From DIGJ01 sp036658435 (GTDB lineage Bacteria; Bacillota; Clostridia; Lachnospirales; Lachnospiraceae), in contig JAVXEO010000058.1 in NCBI GenBank assembly GCA_036658435.1, positions 1-14,022 of the forward strand: a stretch of 14,022 nucleotides of DNA, in the 5' to 3' direction. Shown one piece after another: positions 6,149 through 13,372 of this stretch (the first letter of the stretch is position 1; each line of letters starts with the position of its first letter). Made by a program: the position numbers and the translations under genes. The notes beneath the pieces are model-generated. The model saw only the letters and a list, made by a program, of their open reading frames with translations. It ran no database searches and was not told the origin of the DNA.

Positions 6149-7609
6149 ATGTTAAAAGAAAATTCTACAATTGATAATGTGAAGTATGCAGTACTAAAAA
6201 GGGTTGCAGCTCTAAGCTTTCAAGGAAAACTGGAAGAGAATATAGACACGATTCCTTTTGAAATGATTCCCGGACCACAGGCTATTTTTAGATGTTGTAT
6301 TTACAGAGAAAGAGAAATTATACGTCAAAGAGTCCGGCTTGCACAGGGAAAATCTCCTTCTGCAAACCGAGATAATAAAAATATTATACAAGTAATTAAT
6401 TCTGCCTGTGAAGGCTGTCCTATTACAAGGTTTAGCGTAACGAATAACTGTCAGAAATGTATGAGCAAAAAATGTCAGCAGGCGTGTAACTTTGGTGCCA
6501 TTTACATGGGAAATTCCAAAGCACATATTGATCCGAAAAAGTGTAAAGAATGTGGTAAATGTGCGGATGCGTGTCCATACAATGCCATTGCAGATTTAAT
6601 GCGTCCATGCAAGAGAAGCTGTCCTGTGGATGCTATAAAAATGGATGAAAATGGAATTGTTGTAATTGATGAGGAAAAATGTATTCAATGCGGTTCCTGT
6701 ATTAAAGACTGTCCATTTGGGGCAATTTCAGAACGCTCTTTCTTAGTGGATGTGATTAATATGCTGAATGCAGATGGAATTGAAGTTTATGCCATGGCAG
6801 CACCGGCAATTGAAGGTAAATTTGGAGCAAATGTCAATATGGGGTCCCTTCGTGAGGCAATGAAAGCAATGGGATTTAAGGATATGTATGAAGTTGCTCT
6901 AGGGGGAGATATGGTTGCTGATTCCGAAGGACGAGAGTGGGCAGAGGCCTATAAAGAAGGGAAAAAAATGACAACCTCCTGCTGCCCTGCTTTTGTTAAC
7001 TTAATTAAGAAACATTTTCCCCAGGTGCTTGAAAATATGTCAACTACCGTTTCTCCTATGGCAGCGGTTTCACGTATGATAAAGTCTGTTAATAAAAATG
7101 CAGTAACGGTATTTATTGGTCCCTGTGTTGCAAAGAAGAGTGAGGTTATTGATTCCATTGGAACCAATAATGCGGATTATGCTTTAACCTTTGAAGAACT
7201 ACGAGCCATGTTTGATGCAAAAGAAATCCATCCAGAGGATTATAAAGAGATGGAGTTACAACAGGGAAGCATCTATGGAAAAGAATTTGCAAAAGCTGGA
7301 GGGGTCACGGCTGCCGTGGTAGAGGCTTTCAAAGAACAGGGAGAAAATCCGGATGTTAAGGTTCGACAGTGTAACGGAGCTGCGGAATGTAAAAAAGCAT
7401 TGATGCTCTTAAAAGCAGGAAAACTGCCGGAAGATTTTATAGAAGGTATGGCCTGTATAGGTGGATGCGTAAATGGTCCTGGAACTTTGGTAAATGAAAT
7501 GGATGCAAGAAAAGACAGGGCTGCCCTGCTTTCTAAAGCAGATGATAGAAAAATTCAGGAAAATCTGGAAGCTTATAAAGAGTATGATTTTTCTATGCAC
7601 TATAAATAA
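6149..7609 (+). CDS. hydA: Group B-type monomeric [FeFe]-hydrogenase
   Basis: A 486-residue soluble protein expected to reduce protons to H2 with electrons from ferredoxin. Residues 1-86 are a helical N-terminal region typical of group B enzymes. The cysteine-rich part carries Cys87/90, Cys101/104/109/113, Cys132/135/138/142, an inserted CKRSC (154-158) and Cys178/181/184/188, enough for three or more [4Fe-4S] clusters. The H-cluster domain has TSCCPAF (276-282), GPCVAKKSE (324-332) and GMACIGGC (433-440). This gives ligands Cys279, Cys326, Cys436 and Cys440, with Cys278 at the proton-relay position of catalytic enzymes. The L3 methionine is kept; the L2 methionine is Gly324. There is no NADH-binding partner, so a stand-alone ferredoxin hydrogenase is likely. 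The maturases HydE, HydF and HydG are not in the window. A modest ATAGGA (6137-6142) precedes the ATG. Fourth operon gene. Confidence 0.92.
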   Translation: MLKENSTIDNVKYAVLKRVAALSFQGKLEENIDTIPFEMIPGPQAIFRCCIYREREIIRQRVRLAQGKSPSANRDNKNIIQVINSACEGCPITRFSVTNNCQKCMSKKCQQACNFGAIYMGNSKAHIDPKKCKECGKCADACPYNAIADLMRPCKRSCPVDAIKMDENGIVVIDEEKCIQCGSCIKDCPFGAISERSFLVDVINMLNADGIEVYAMAAPAIEGKFGANVNMGSLREAMKAMGFKDMYEVALGGDMVADSEGREWAEAYKEGKKMTTSCCPAFVNLIKKHFPQVLENMSTTVSPMAAVSRMIKSVNKNAVTVFIGPCVAKKSEVIDSIGTNNADYALTFEELRAMFDAKEIHPEDYKEMELQQGSIYGKEFAKAGGVTAAVVEAFKEQGENPDVKVRQCNGAAECKKALMLLKAGKLPEDFIEGMACIGGCVNGPGTLVNEMDARKDRAALLSKADDRKIQENLEAYKEYDFSMHYK

Positions 7610-7633
7610 GCACAAGAGAGGAAATTATGTATT

Positions 7634-8587
7634 ATGATGTATATTGGATTGATAGTAGGTTTTGTACTACTAATTAAAGGAGCAGATTACTTTGTAGAGG
7701 GAAGCTCCGGAGTGGCTAAAATGTTTCATGTACCTTCGATAATCATTGGACTTACCATTGTGGCAATGGGTACAAGTGCTCCGGAATGTGCCGTAAGTAT
7801 TTCGGCGGCATTAAGGCACAGCAACGAAATTGCACTGAGCAATGTAATTGGTTCTAATATTTTCAATCTTATTGTAGTTTGTGGTATTTGCGCCGTTTTA
7901 TCTCCTCTGGCTATTGATAAGAAAACACTAAAAGTGGAATTTCCAATTTCTATTTTGGCGGGTATTTTATTATTTGTTTTTGGATCCGATGCTTTATATA
8001 GAGGAAAAAATGCACAGAATATACTGGGAAGAGTAGATGGAATGATATTTATACTTCTCTTTATTGGGTTCTTGGCATGGATGATTTTATCAGCAAAAAA
8101 AGCCCGCCAGGAAAATCAGGACGAAGAAGTTTGTCAGAACTTATCAGGGCTTAAATGTGCTATTTTCATTGTTGGTGGATTAATTGCCATTATATGGGGA
8201 GGCGATATTGTTGTACAGAATGCCACTTCCATTGCAAAGGCATTTGGTCTGTCGGAAACATTGATTGGTCTTACCATTGTAGCAGTGGGAACCTCCCTTC
8301 CGGAGCTTGTAACTTCTTTGGTTGCAGCAAAAAAAGGGGAAGTGGATATGGCACTTGGAAATGTAATTGGTTCTAATATTTTCAATATTTTATTGATACT
8401 TGGTGTTTCTTCTACAATTTCACCAATTACGGTAATTAATAATTCCATATATGATTTAATATTATTAACGGTTATGAGCTTGATTGTTTACGTTTTTGCA
8501 GCAACCAAAAAAAAGTTGGGAAGAATGGAAGGAATAGGAATGCTTGTAATGTATGCCGCTTATATGTATTATATCTGCATTCGATAA
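7634..8587 (+). CDS. CaCA-family calcium/sodium antiporter (YrbG-like)
   Basis: A 317-residue integral membrane protein, almost entirely hydrophobic segments (roughly ten helices), made of two homologous halves. The alpha-1 repeat has GTSAPE (46-51) followed by SNVIGSNIFN (69-78); alpha-2 has GTSLPE (219-224) followed by GNVIGSNIFN (242-251). These are the ion-binding signatures of sodium/calcium exchangers. A charged loop (about 154-172) separates the halves. The gene begins 24 nt after the hydrogenase and before the operon terminator, so it is likely co-transcribed, which is not an obvious pairing. The start is uncertain: AGAGG (7617-7621) is 12 nt from this ATG but 5 nt from an out-of-frame ATG at 7627; the next codon (7637) is also ATG. 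Ion specificity cannot be decided from sequence. Confidence 0.92.
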   Translation: MMYIGLIVGFVLLIKGADYFVEGSSGVAKMFHVPSIIIGLTIVAMGTSAPECAVSISAALRHSNEIALSNVIGSNIFNLIVVCGICAVLSPLAIDKKTLKVEFPISILAGILLFVFGSDALYRGKNAQNILGRVDGMIFILLFIGFLAWMILSAKKARQENQDEEVCQNLSGLKCAIFIVGGLIAIIWGGDIVVQNATSIAKAFGLSETLIGLTIVAVGTSLPELVTSLVAAKKGEVDMALGNVIGSNIFNILLILGVSSTISPITVINNSIYDLILLTVMSLIVYVFAATKKKLGRMEGIGMLVMYAAYMYYICIR

Positions 8588-8610
8588 TTTAAAATATTCA
8601 ATATAAAAAG

Positions 8611-8643
8611 ATAGGGGCAGACAATAGCTACCCCTATTTTTTT
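8611..8643 (+). terminator. Rho-independent terminator of the hydrogenase operon
   Basis: ATAGGGG (8611-8617) pairs with CCCCTAT (8631-8637); two more pairs form inside after a mismatch. A seven-T run (8637-8643) follows. The run of A before the left arm means it could also work on the minus strand. It closes the five-gene operon 23 nt after the antiporter stop. Confidence 0.88.
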
Positions 8644-8711
8644 GTATATTTCGAGATAAAATCAGAAAATGCAATTTTGTCTACAGGAAATGTGTGAAAA
8701 AATAAACGATA

Positions 8712-8740
8712 TTGAAAAAAAGTTAAAAAAATGGTAAAAT
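8712..8740 (+). promoter_or_regulatory. Sigma-A promoter of the chemotaxis receptor gene
   Basis: TTGAAA (8712-8717), a 17-bp spacer and TAAAAT (8735-8740) form a near-consensus housekeeping promoter, in a strongly A-rich stretch that would favour it. Transcription would start near 8747, giving a leader of about 28 nt. It does not resemble the flagellar sigma-D type (TAAA...GCCGATAA). Confidence 0.75.
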
Positions 8741-8774
8741 AAGTCATGTAAAAAAATGAAAGGAGAGGCGCATC

Positions 8775-10787
8775 ATGAAAAAAGAAAAAACGATCCAGAA
8801 CAAGAAACAAGATACTGAAAAAAAGTTCAAAGGAATTGAAATGAAAATTGCAATTTTTGTAGGGATACTGGTAGCTGCCTGTAATGTATTGCTGGGGGGG
8901 ATTAGTGCAGGCCTTAGTTATACGGCATCCAAGAGTGCAGTAGAAAAAACAATCAATGAAACGTCTGCGGTTGCAGCAAACCTTGTATCAAAAGCAATCA
9001 AAGAATACCAAGTCATTGCTTTTGAAACAGGGAGTATTGCAAGACTTGCAGATCCACTAAAGTCTGTGGAGGAGAAAAAAGGAATTTTACAGCAAAGAAT
9101 AGAGGATCATGGATTTATAGGTGGAACCATTATTAATGAGGACGGTTTGGATATTATAAATGAAGTCGACTTTTCGGAAAATGAAATTTACAAAGAGTGT
9201 ATGAAAGGAAACAATTATATTACTACGCCGGTTTACAATAAAGAGACAAAAAAGATAGATATAATGATAGGAGCTCCCCTTTGGGAAAAGGGTCTTCCTC
9301 ATACCAAGGTAGTTGGAGCCATTGTATACCTTCCTAATGGTGAATTCATAAATAATATTATGAAAGAAATTAAAGTAGGAAAATCAGGAATTGCTTTTAT
9401 GGTAGACAGTAAGGGAACCACAATAGCAGATGTTGCATTGGAAACCGTTGGAATTGAGAATGGAGTTGAGGGAGGAAAAACAGATAAAAGATTAGCGGAT
9501 TTTGGAAAAATTGTTGAAAAAATGGCAAAAGGAGAAGATGGAATTGGAAGCTATACCTATGGTGGAGAGACAAAAATTGTAGCTTATTCACCCGTTCCGG
9601 AATCCAATGGATGGAGCATAGGAATTGCAGCGGTTCGAAATGAATTTATGACACAGTTCTTTATTTCCCTAGGGGTTACGGTTTTTCTAATTGTTCTTTT
9701 TACTATTATAGGTGTTTTCCTTGCCTTCCGACTTGGTAAATTAATTTCAAATCCAATTGTTCTTTGCGTGGAACGATTGAAAAAGCTGACCCAGGGAGAC
9801 TTAAATTCAGAAACACCAACGGTGAATGCCAATGATGAAACAAAGATACTTCGGGATAGTTTGGATTATACCATCCGCTATTTAAATCGAATTATTGATG
9901 AGATTGGCCAAGAGTTAAATGAATTGTCTCAGGGAAATTTTACAATTGTAGTAGACACTACCTATGATGGAGATTTTGCAAGAATTAGCGATTCATTCCG
10001 TAAAATAGTGGTTTCTTTAAATGATGCCATGAAAGAAATTGACAGAAATGCAGAAAAAGTTGCGATGGGTTCGGATGAACTGGCACACGCTTCCCAGGCG
10101 CTGGCAGAAGGTGCAACGGATCAGGCAAGCTCCGTAGAAGAACTTACGGCAACCATTACGGATATGTCTGAAAAAATCAGAGGAAATGCGGAACATGCAG
10201 GAGAAGCAAAACGTATTGTAATGGATATGACAAAGGACATCAAAAACAGTAACGCTTATATGGAACAAATGTCAAAAGCTATGGCACGTATCAAGGATAG
10301 TTCCAATGAGATTGCGAATATTATGAAGAGCATTGAAGACATTGCATCCCAAACCAATTTATTGTCTTTAAATGCAGCCATTGAAGCCGCAAGGGCAGGA
10401 GATGCAGGAAAAGGATTTGCAGTGGTGGCAGAAGAGGTTAGAAATCTAGCAGAGCAAAGCGCTTCTGCAGCACAGAACACAGCCATACTCATTCAAAATG
10501 CAATCAATGCGGTGGAAGAAGGTACAAATCTGGCAGCGATTACGGCAGAGTCTTTGAACGTAGTGGTGGATCACTCTACAAAAATCGACGGTGCAGTTAC
10601 AGAAATTGCCAATGATTCTGCAAATCAGGCAGAGGCAGCACAACAGATTACGGAAGGTGTTAATGAAATTTCTATAGTGATTGAAACGAATTCTGCAACA
10701 GCGGAGGAAAGTGCAGCATCCAGTGAAGAACTTTCAGCAGAAGCAGAGGGACTAAAGGCTATGCTAAGTAAATTTAAATATAAGTAA
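8775..10787 (+). CDS. Methyl-accepting chemotaxis protein with extracellular dCache-like sensor
   Basis: A 670-residue transmembrane receptor. A short basic cytoplasmic start is followed by membrane helix 1 (about 24-48), an outside sensing region (about 50-292) with features of a double Cache domain (for example PVYNKETKKIDIMIGAPLW, 152-170), and membrane helix 2 (about 294-317). A HAMP linker (about 318-370) and a long coiled-coil signalling domain follow. The signalling hairpin tip is fully conserved: NLLSLNAAIEAARAGDAGKG (528-547) followed by FAVVAEEVRNLAEQ (548-561). Glu/Gln-rich stretches such as ATAEESAASSEEL (641-653) are candidate methylation sites. No C-terminal CheR-docking pentapeptide is present. 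It signals to CheW/CheA at the membrane. Strong AGGAG (8761-8765) supports the ATG. A single-gene unit with its own promoter. The ligand is unknown; dCache receptors often bind amino acids or other small metabolites. Confidence 0.96.
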   Translation: MKKEKTIQNKKQDTEKKFKGIEMKIAIFVGILVAACNVLLGGISAGLSYTASKSAVEKTINETSAVAANLVSKAIKEYQVIAFETGSIARLADPLKSVEEKKGILQQRIEDHGFIGGTIINEDGLDIINEVDFSENEIYKECMKGNNYITTPVYNKETKKIDIMIGAPLWEKGLPHTKVVGAIVYLPNGEFINNIMKEIKVGKSGIAFMVDSKGTTIADVALETVGIENGVEGGKTDKRLADFGKIVEKMAKGEDGIGSYTYGGETKIVAYSPVPESNGWSIGIAAVRNEFMTQFFISLGVTVFLIVLFTIIGVFLAFRLGKLISNPIVLCVERLKKLTQGDLNSETPTVNANDETKILRDSLDYTIRYLNRIIDEIGQELNELSQGNFTIVVDTTYDGDFARISDSFRKIVVSLNDAMKEIDRNAEKVAMGSDELAHASQALAEGATDQASSVEELTATITDMSEKIRGNAEHAGEAKRIVMDMTKDIKNSNAYMEQMSKAMARIKDSSNEIANIMKSIEDIASQTNLLSLNAAIEAARAGDAGKGFAVVAEEVRNLAEQSASAAQNTAILIQNAINAVEEGTNLAAITAESLNVVVDHSTKIDGAVTEIANDSANQAEAAQQITEGVNEISIVIETNSATAEESAASSEELSAEAEGLKAMLSKFKYK

Positions 10788-10835
10788 TGAAAACAAAATC
10801 GCTCAAGCAACAGAAAATCTTTTGCTTGAGCGATT
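10785..10835 (-). terminator. Terminator hairpin of tRNA-Glu, also beyond the receptor gene
   Basis: Arms AATCGCTCAAGCAA (10797-10810) and TTGCTTGAGCGATT (10822-10835) are perfect 14-bp complements with an 11-nt loop. On the minus strand the stem is followed by TTTTGTTTTC, the expected U-tract, so it ends the tRNA transcript. On the plus strand no T-run follows, so it is at best a weak stop for the receptor mRNA, although it could protect its 3' end. It starts 9 nt after the receptor stop codon. Confidence 0.8.
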
Positions 10836-10845
10836 GAATAAAAAA

Positions 10846-10917
10846 CAGTCCGTAGGGGAATCGAACCCCTGATTCCGCCGTGAGAGGGCGGCGTCTTAAC
10901 CGCTTGACCAACGGACC
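10846..10917 (-). tRNA. tRNA-Glu (anticodon CTC)
   Basis: A complete 72-nt cloverleaf on the minus strand. The acceptor stem GGTCCGT pairs with ACGGACT, with a G1-U72 wobble and discriminator G73. The anticodon stem CCGCC/GGCGG encloses loop CTCTCAC, giving anticodon CTC (10884-10882), which reads the Glu codon GAG. The T arm AGGGG/CCCCT carries the GTTCGAT loop. The CCA end is not encoded: after the discriminator the sequence runs into a T tract, so CCA must be added by nucleotidyltransferase. No other tRNA is adjacent. Confidence 0.95.
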
Positions 10918-10931
10918 TTAACGCAAGATAT

Positions 10932-10960
10932 ATAGTACTATACTTTTTTAAGGATTGCAA
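10932..10960 (-). promoter_or_regulatory. Probable promoter of tRNA-Glu
   Basis: On the minus strand, TTGCAA (10960-10955), a 17-bp spacer and TACTAT (10937-10932) lie 14 nt before the tRNA 5' end, which would place the start about 7 nt upstream of the mature end. Position and spacing are good; the -10 box matches only 4 of 6, with overlapping TATATA as an alternative. Confidence 0.55.
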
Positions 10961-11011
10961 GCATTATTTAAAAAAATATTTCTAATATTTCACAAGAATT
11001 TAAAGTAGTCC

Positions 11012-11040
11012 TTGCATTTAAAGGAAATGAGTGATAATAT
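11012..11040 (+). promoter_or_regulatory. Probable promoter of the rimP-nusA-infB operon
   Basis: TTGCAT (11012-11017), a 17-bp spacer and TAATAT (11035-11040), the latter preceded by TGA (extended -10). Transcription would start near 11047 and give a leader of about 136 nt ahead of rimP. A weaker second candidate is TATATT at 11133-11138, whose -35 (TTCGGG) is poor. Confidence 0.5.
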
Positions 11041-11068
11041 GGATAAGAAAGATGATACTTGTGGATGG

Positions 11069-11096
11069 TAAGGAGTGAGCGAAAGTTCACTCCTTA
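11069..11096 (+). other. Leader hairpin with GAAA tetraloop upstream of rimP
   Basis: TAAGGAGTGA (11069-11078) pairs perfectly with TCACTCCTTA (11087-11096); a G-U and a C-G pair extend the stem to 12 bp, closed by a GAAA tetraloop (11081-11084). No T-run follows (AATTCTG), so it is not a standard terminator. It lies about 22 nt into the predicted leader and 86 nt before the rimP start. A stable RNA structure in the leader is the simplest reading; its role (mRNA stability, processing or protein binding) is unknown. The left arm contains an AAGGAG ribosome-site-like sequence with no good start codon after it. Confidence 0.6.
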
Positions 11097-11182
11097 AATT
11101 CTGTGTATATTCGGGATGCTATGAAACGGTATTATATTAGGAATAAAGAGAGAACCTTTATTTAAAAGAAACGAGGTATTAG

Positions 11183-11674
11183 ATGAGCATAAGCAGAGAT
11201 TATGAAGAAAGAACCGAGCAGATACTACAGCCTATTATGGACGAAAATGGATTTGAACTTGTGGATGTAGAATATGTGAAAGAAGCCGGAAACTGGTATT
11301 TACGTGCCTATCTTGATAAAGAGGGCGGAATTACGATTGATGATTGTGAAATTGTAAGCCGTGCATTAAGCGATTTACTGGATACGGAAGATTTTATTTC
11401 AGATAGTTATATTTTAGAAGTGAGTTCACCTGGACTTGGCAGACAGCTAAAGAAAGAAAAAGATTTTAAAAGAAGCATTGGTGAACAGATTGACATTAAG
11501 CTCTATAAGAATATGAAATATAACTTTGAAGAAAAAGAAATTACAACAAAAGAAATTACGGGAATTCTGAATGATTTCAATGCAGATACCATATCTGTTA
11601 CTTTAGAAAATGATGAAACTGTGGAAATACAAAGAAAAGAAATTGCCATTGTGAGACTGGCTTTGGATTTTTAA
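11183..11674 (+). CDS. rimP: Ribosome maturation factor RimP
   Basis: A 163-residue cytoplasmic protein needed for maturation of the 30S ribosomal subunit. The N-terminal alpha/beta domain has ELVDVEYVKEAGNWYLRAYL (25-44) and GGITIDDC (48-55). The family signature SSPGLxRxL is present as SSPGLGRQL (81-89), where many homologues have SSPGLDRPL. A C-terminal SH3-like beta-barrel domain follows (about 93-163). Length is normal for the family. GAGGT (11173-11177) sits 5 nt before the ATG. First gene of the classical rimP-nusA-rnpM-ylxQ-infB operon; nusA follows after 24 nt. Confidence 0.96.
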   Translation: MSISRDYEERTEQILQPIMDENGFELVDVEYVKEAGNWYLRAYLDKEGGITIDDCEIVSRALSDLLDTEDFISDSYILEVSSPGLGRQLKKEKDFKRSIGEQIDIKLYKNMKYNFEEKEITTKEITGILNDFNADTISVTLENDETVEIQRKEIAIVRLALDF

Positions 11675-11698
11675 TAAAAGAAAGGGTGTATTATAATA

Positions 11699-12778
11699 AT
11701 GAAACTGAATGACAATAAAGAGTTGATATTAGCATTAGATCAAATTGAAAAGGAAAAAGACATTAGCAAAGACATTTTATTAGAAGCAATGGAAAATTCT
11801 CTGGTTGCTGCCTGTAAAAATCATTTTGGAAAAGCGGATAATATTCATGTGGATATTAACAAGGTAACCGGTGTTGTTAATGTATATGCAGACCGTGAAA
11901 TTGTAGAAAACGTGGAAGATGAGGCCTTGCAGATTAGTCTTACAGAAGCAAAGATAAAATATCCAAAGCATGAACTAGGAGATATTGTTCAAGTAGAGGT
12001 AACGCCTAAGAACTTCGGAAGAATTGCGGCACAGAAGGCAAAACAGGTTGTTGTGCAAAAAATTCGTGAAGAAGAAAGAAAAGTGTTATACAACCAATAT
12101 TTTAGTAAAGAAAAAGACATTGTTACCGGTATTGTACAAAGATACCAAGGTACCAACATCAGCATTAATTTAGGAAAAGTAGATGCTGTATTGACTGAGA
12201 ATGAACAAGTGAAAAGTGAACGTTTTCGACCAACAGAGCGTATTAAACTTTATGTTGTGGAGGTAAAGGACACAACAAGAGGTCCTCGGATTACCGTTTC
12301 CAGAACCCATCCGGAGCTGGTAAAGCGCTTATTTGAAGCAGAAGTTGCAGAAGTAAAGGATGGAACGGTGGAGATTAAGAGTATTGCCAGAGAAGCTGGT
12401 TCTAGAACCAAGATGGCTGTTTATACATCGAATCCAGATGTAGACCCGGTTGGAGCCTGTGTAGGAATCAACGGGGCCAGAGTAAATGCCATTGTCAATG
12501 AACTAAGAGGTGAGAAAATCGATATTATAACTTGGAATGAAAGTCCTGCTATTTTAATTGAAAATGCGTTAAGTCCTGCCAAAGTAGTATCGGTTGAAGT
12601 AAATGAGGCAGAAAAAAGTGCAAAGGTTGTGGTTCCTGATTATCAGTTATCCCTTGCCATTGGCAAAGAAGGTCAAAATGCGAGATTGGCTGCAAAACTG
12701 ACCGGCTTTAAAATTGATATTAAGAGCGAGTCCCAGTCGAATGGGAATACAGAAACCGTTAGTAGAGCAGAAGAATAA
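11699..12778 (+). CDS. nusA: Transcription termination/antitermination factor NusA
   Basis: A 359-residue RNA polymerase-binding factor that modulates pausing, termination and antitermination. Residues about 1-125 are the polymerase-binding N-terminal domain. An S1 domain (about 138-203) is followed by KH1 with VGACVGINGARV (251-262) and KH2 with AIGKEGQNARLAAKLTG (320-336). It lacks the C-terminal acidic repeats of E. coli NusA, as usual in Firmicutes, and ends in a short polar tail. AAGGGTG (11682-11688) is 10 nt before the ATG, a slightly long spacing. It is co-transcribed with rimP and the next gene (15 nt gap). Confidence 0.98.
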   Translation: MKLNDNKELILALDQIEKEKDISKDILLEAMENSLVAACKNHFGKADNIHVDINKVTGVVNVYADREIVENVEDEALQISLTEAKIKYPKHELGDIVQVEVTPKNFGRIAAQKAKQVVVQKIREEERKVLYNQYFSKEKDIVTGIVQRYQGTNISINLGKVDAVLTENEQVKSERFRPTERIKLYVVEVKDTTRGPRITVSRTHPELVKRLFEAEVAEVKDGTVEIKSIAREAGSRTKMAVYTSNPDVDPVGACVGINGARVNAIVNELRGEKIDIITWNESPAILIENALSPAKVVSVEVNEAEKSAKVVVPDYQLSLAIGKEGQNARLAAKLTGFKIDIKSESQSNGNTETVSRAEE

Positions 12779-12793
12779 GAGCGGAGATGTTTT

Positions 12794-13069
12794 ATGAGCG
12801 AAAAGAAAGTCCCATTGAGACAATGCATTGCATGTGGTATGATGAAAGATAAAAACACTCTGATTCGTGTTATTAAAACACCGGAGAACGAAATTATACT
12901 GGATGCAACAGGAAAAAAGAATGGTAGGGGTGCTTATATTTGTAATTCTTTTTCTTGTTTTGAAAAAGCAGTAAAAACGAAAGCACTAGAGCGTTCATTA
13001 AAGGTAGCAATACCACAAAATATATATGAAACCTTGGAAAAGGAGTTGAAGGAACTTGAATCAAAGTAA
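12794..13069 (+). CDS. rnpM: YlxR-family protein, RNase P modulator RnpM
   Basis: A 91-residue basic RNA-binding protein. It has the YlxR family signature: RQCIACG (9-15), LIRVI (23-27), ILDATGKKNGRGAYIC (35-50) and a final cysteine at 55. Cys11, Cys14, Cys50 and Cys55 could form a metal-like site. Members of this family have been reported to bind RNase P RNA and modulate its activity, hence the name RnpM. Position between nusA and the L7Ae-like gene is the classical one. GGAG (12783-12786) is 7 nt before the ATG. The reading frame overlaps the start of the next gene by 14 nt, which suggests translational coupling. Confidence 0.94.
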   Translation: MSEKKVPLRQCIACGMMKDKNTLIRVIKTPENEIILDATGKKNGRGAYICNSFSCFEKAVKTKALERSLKVAIPQNIYETLEKELKELESK

Positions 13070-13358
13070 AGTACTTTCTTATATTGGTTTAGCCACAAAA
13101 TCCGGGAATGTAGCAAGCGGAGAATTCTCCACGGAAAAGGCAGTAAAAGAAGGAAAGGCAAAGCTTGTAATCGTAGCAGAAGATGCTTCGGACAATACAA
13201 AAAAGTTATTCCGGAATATGTGTGATTATTATAAAGTACCGGTATATTCCTTAAGTGAAAAAGGTGAGCTTGGTCATGCAATGGGGAAACAGTTTCGCGC
13301 TTCTCTGGCTATTCTGGATCAGGGGTTGGCAGATGCGATTATTAAGCAATTAAATTAG
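13056..13358 (+). CDS. ylxQ: YlxQ, L7Ae-family RNA-binding protein
   Basis: A 100-residue protein of the L7Ae/L30e/S12e/Gadd45 family, which binds kink-turn RNA. Family features: YIGLATKSGNVASGE (9-23) and AKLVIVAEDASDNTKKLF (35-52). The start is TTG at 13056, inside the end of rnpM; AAAAGGAG (13038-13045) lies 10 nt upstream and there is no early in-frame ATG, so the TTG is the best choice. Its stop overlaps the infB ribosome site. It is thought to be a ribosome-associated protein, but its exact role is unsettled in the family. Part of the rimP-infB operon. Confidence 0.92.
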   Translation: MNQSKVLSYIGLATKSGNVASGEFSTEKAVKEGKAKLVIVAEDASDNTKKLFRNMCDYYKVPVYSLSEKGELGHAMGKQFRASLAILDQGLADAIIKQLN

Positions 13359-13372
13359 GAGGTAGCGAGTAG

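Noticed and set aside
2978..7609. NADH-linked, electron-bifurcating hydrogenase complex (HydABC type)
   Set aside because: No NuoF-like flavin subunit is present, and the small [2Fe-2S] protein lacks the usual NuoE helical half.
11027..11071. 14-codon open frame before rimP, a possible leader peptide ending in Trp
   Set aside because: It overlaps the predicted promoter, has no well-placed ribosome site, and is not followed by an attenuator-type terminator.
11110..11138. Second rimP promoter (TTCGGG, 17 bp, TATATT)
   Set aside because: The -35 box is poor; kept only as an alternative to the upstream extended -10 promoter.
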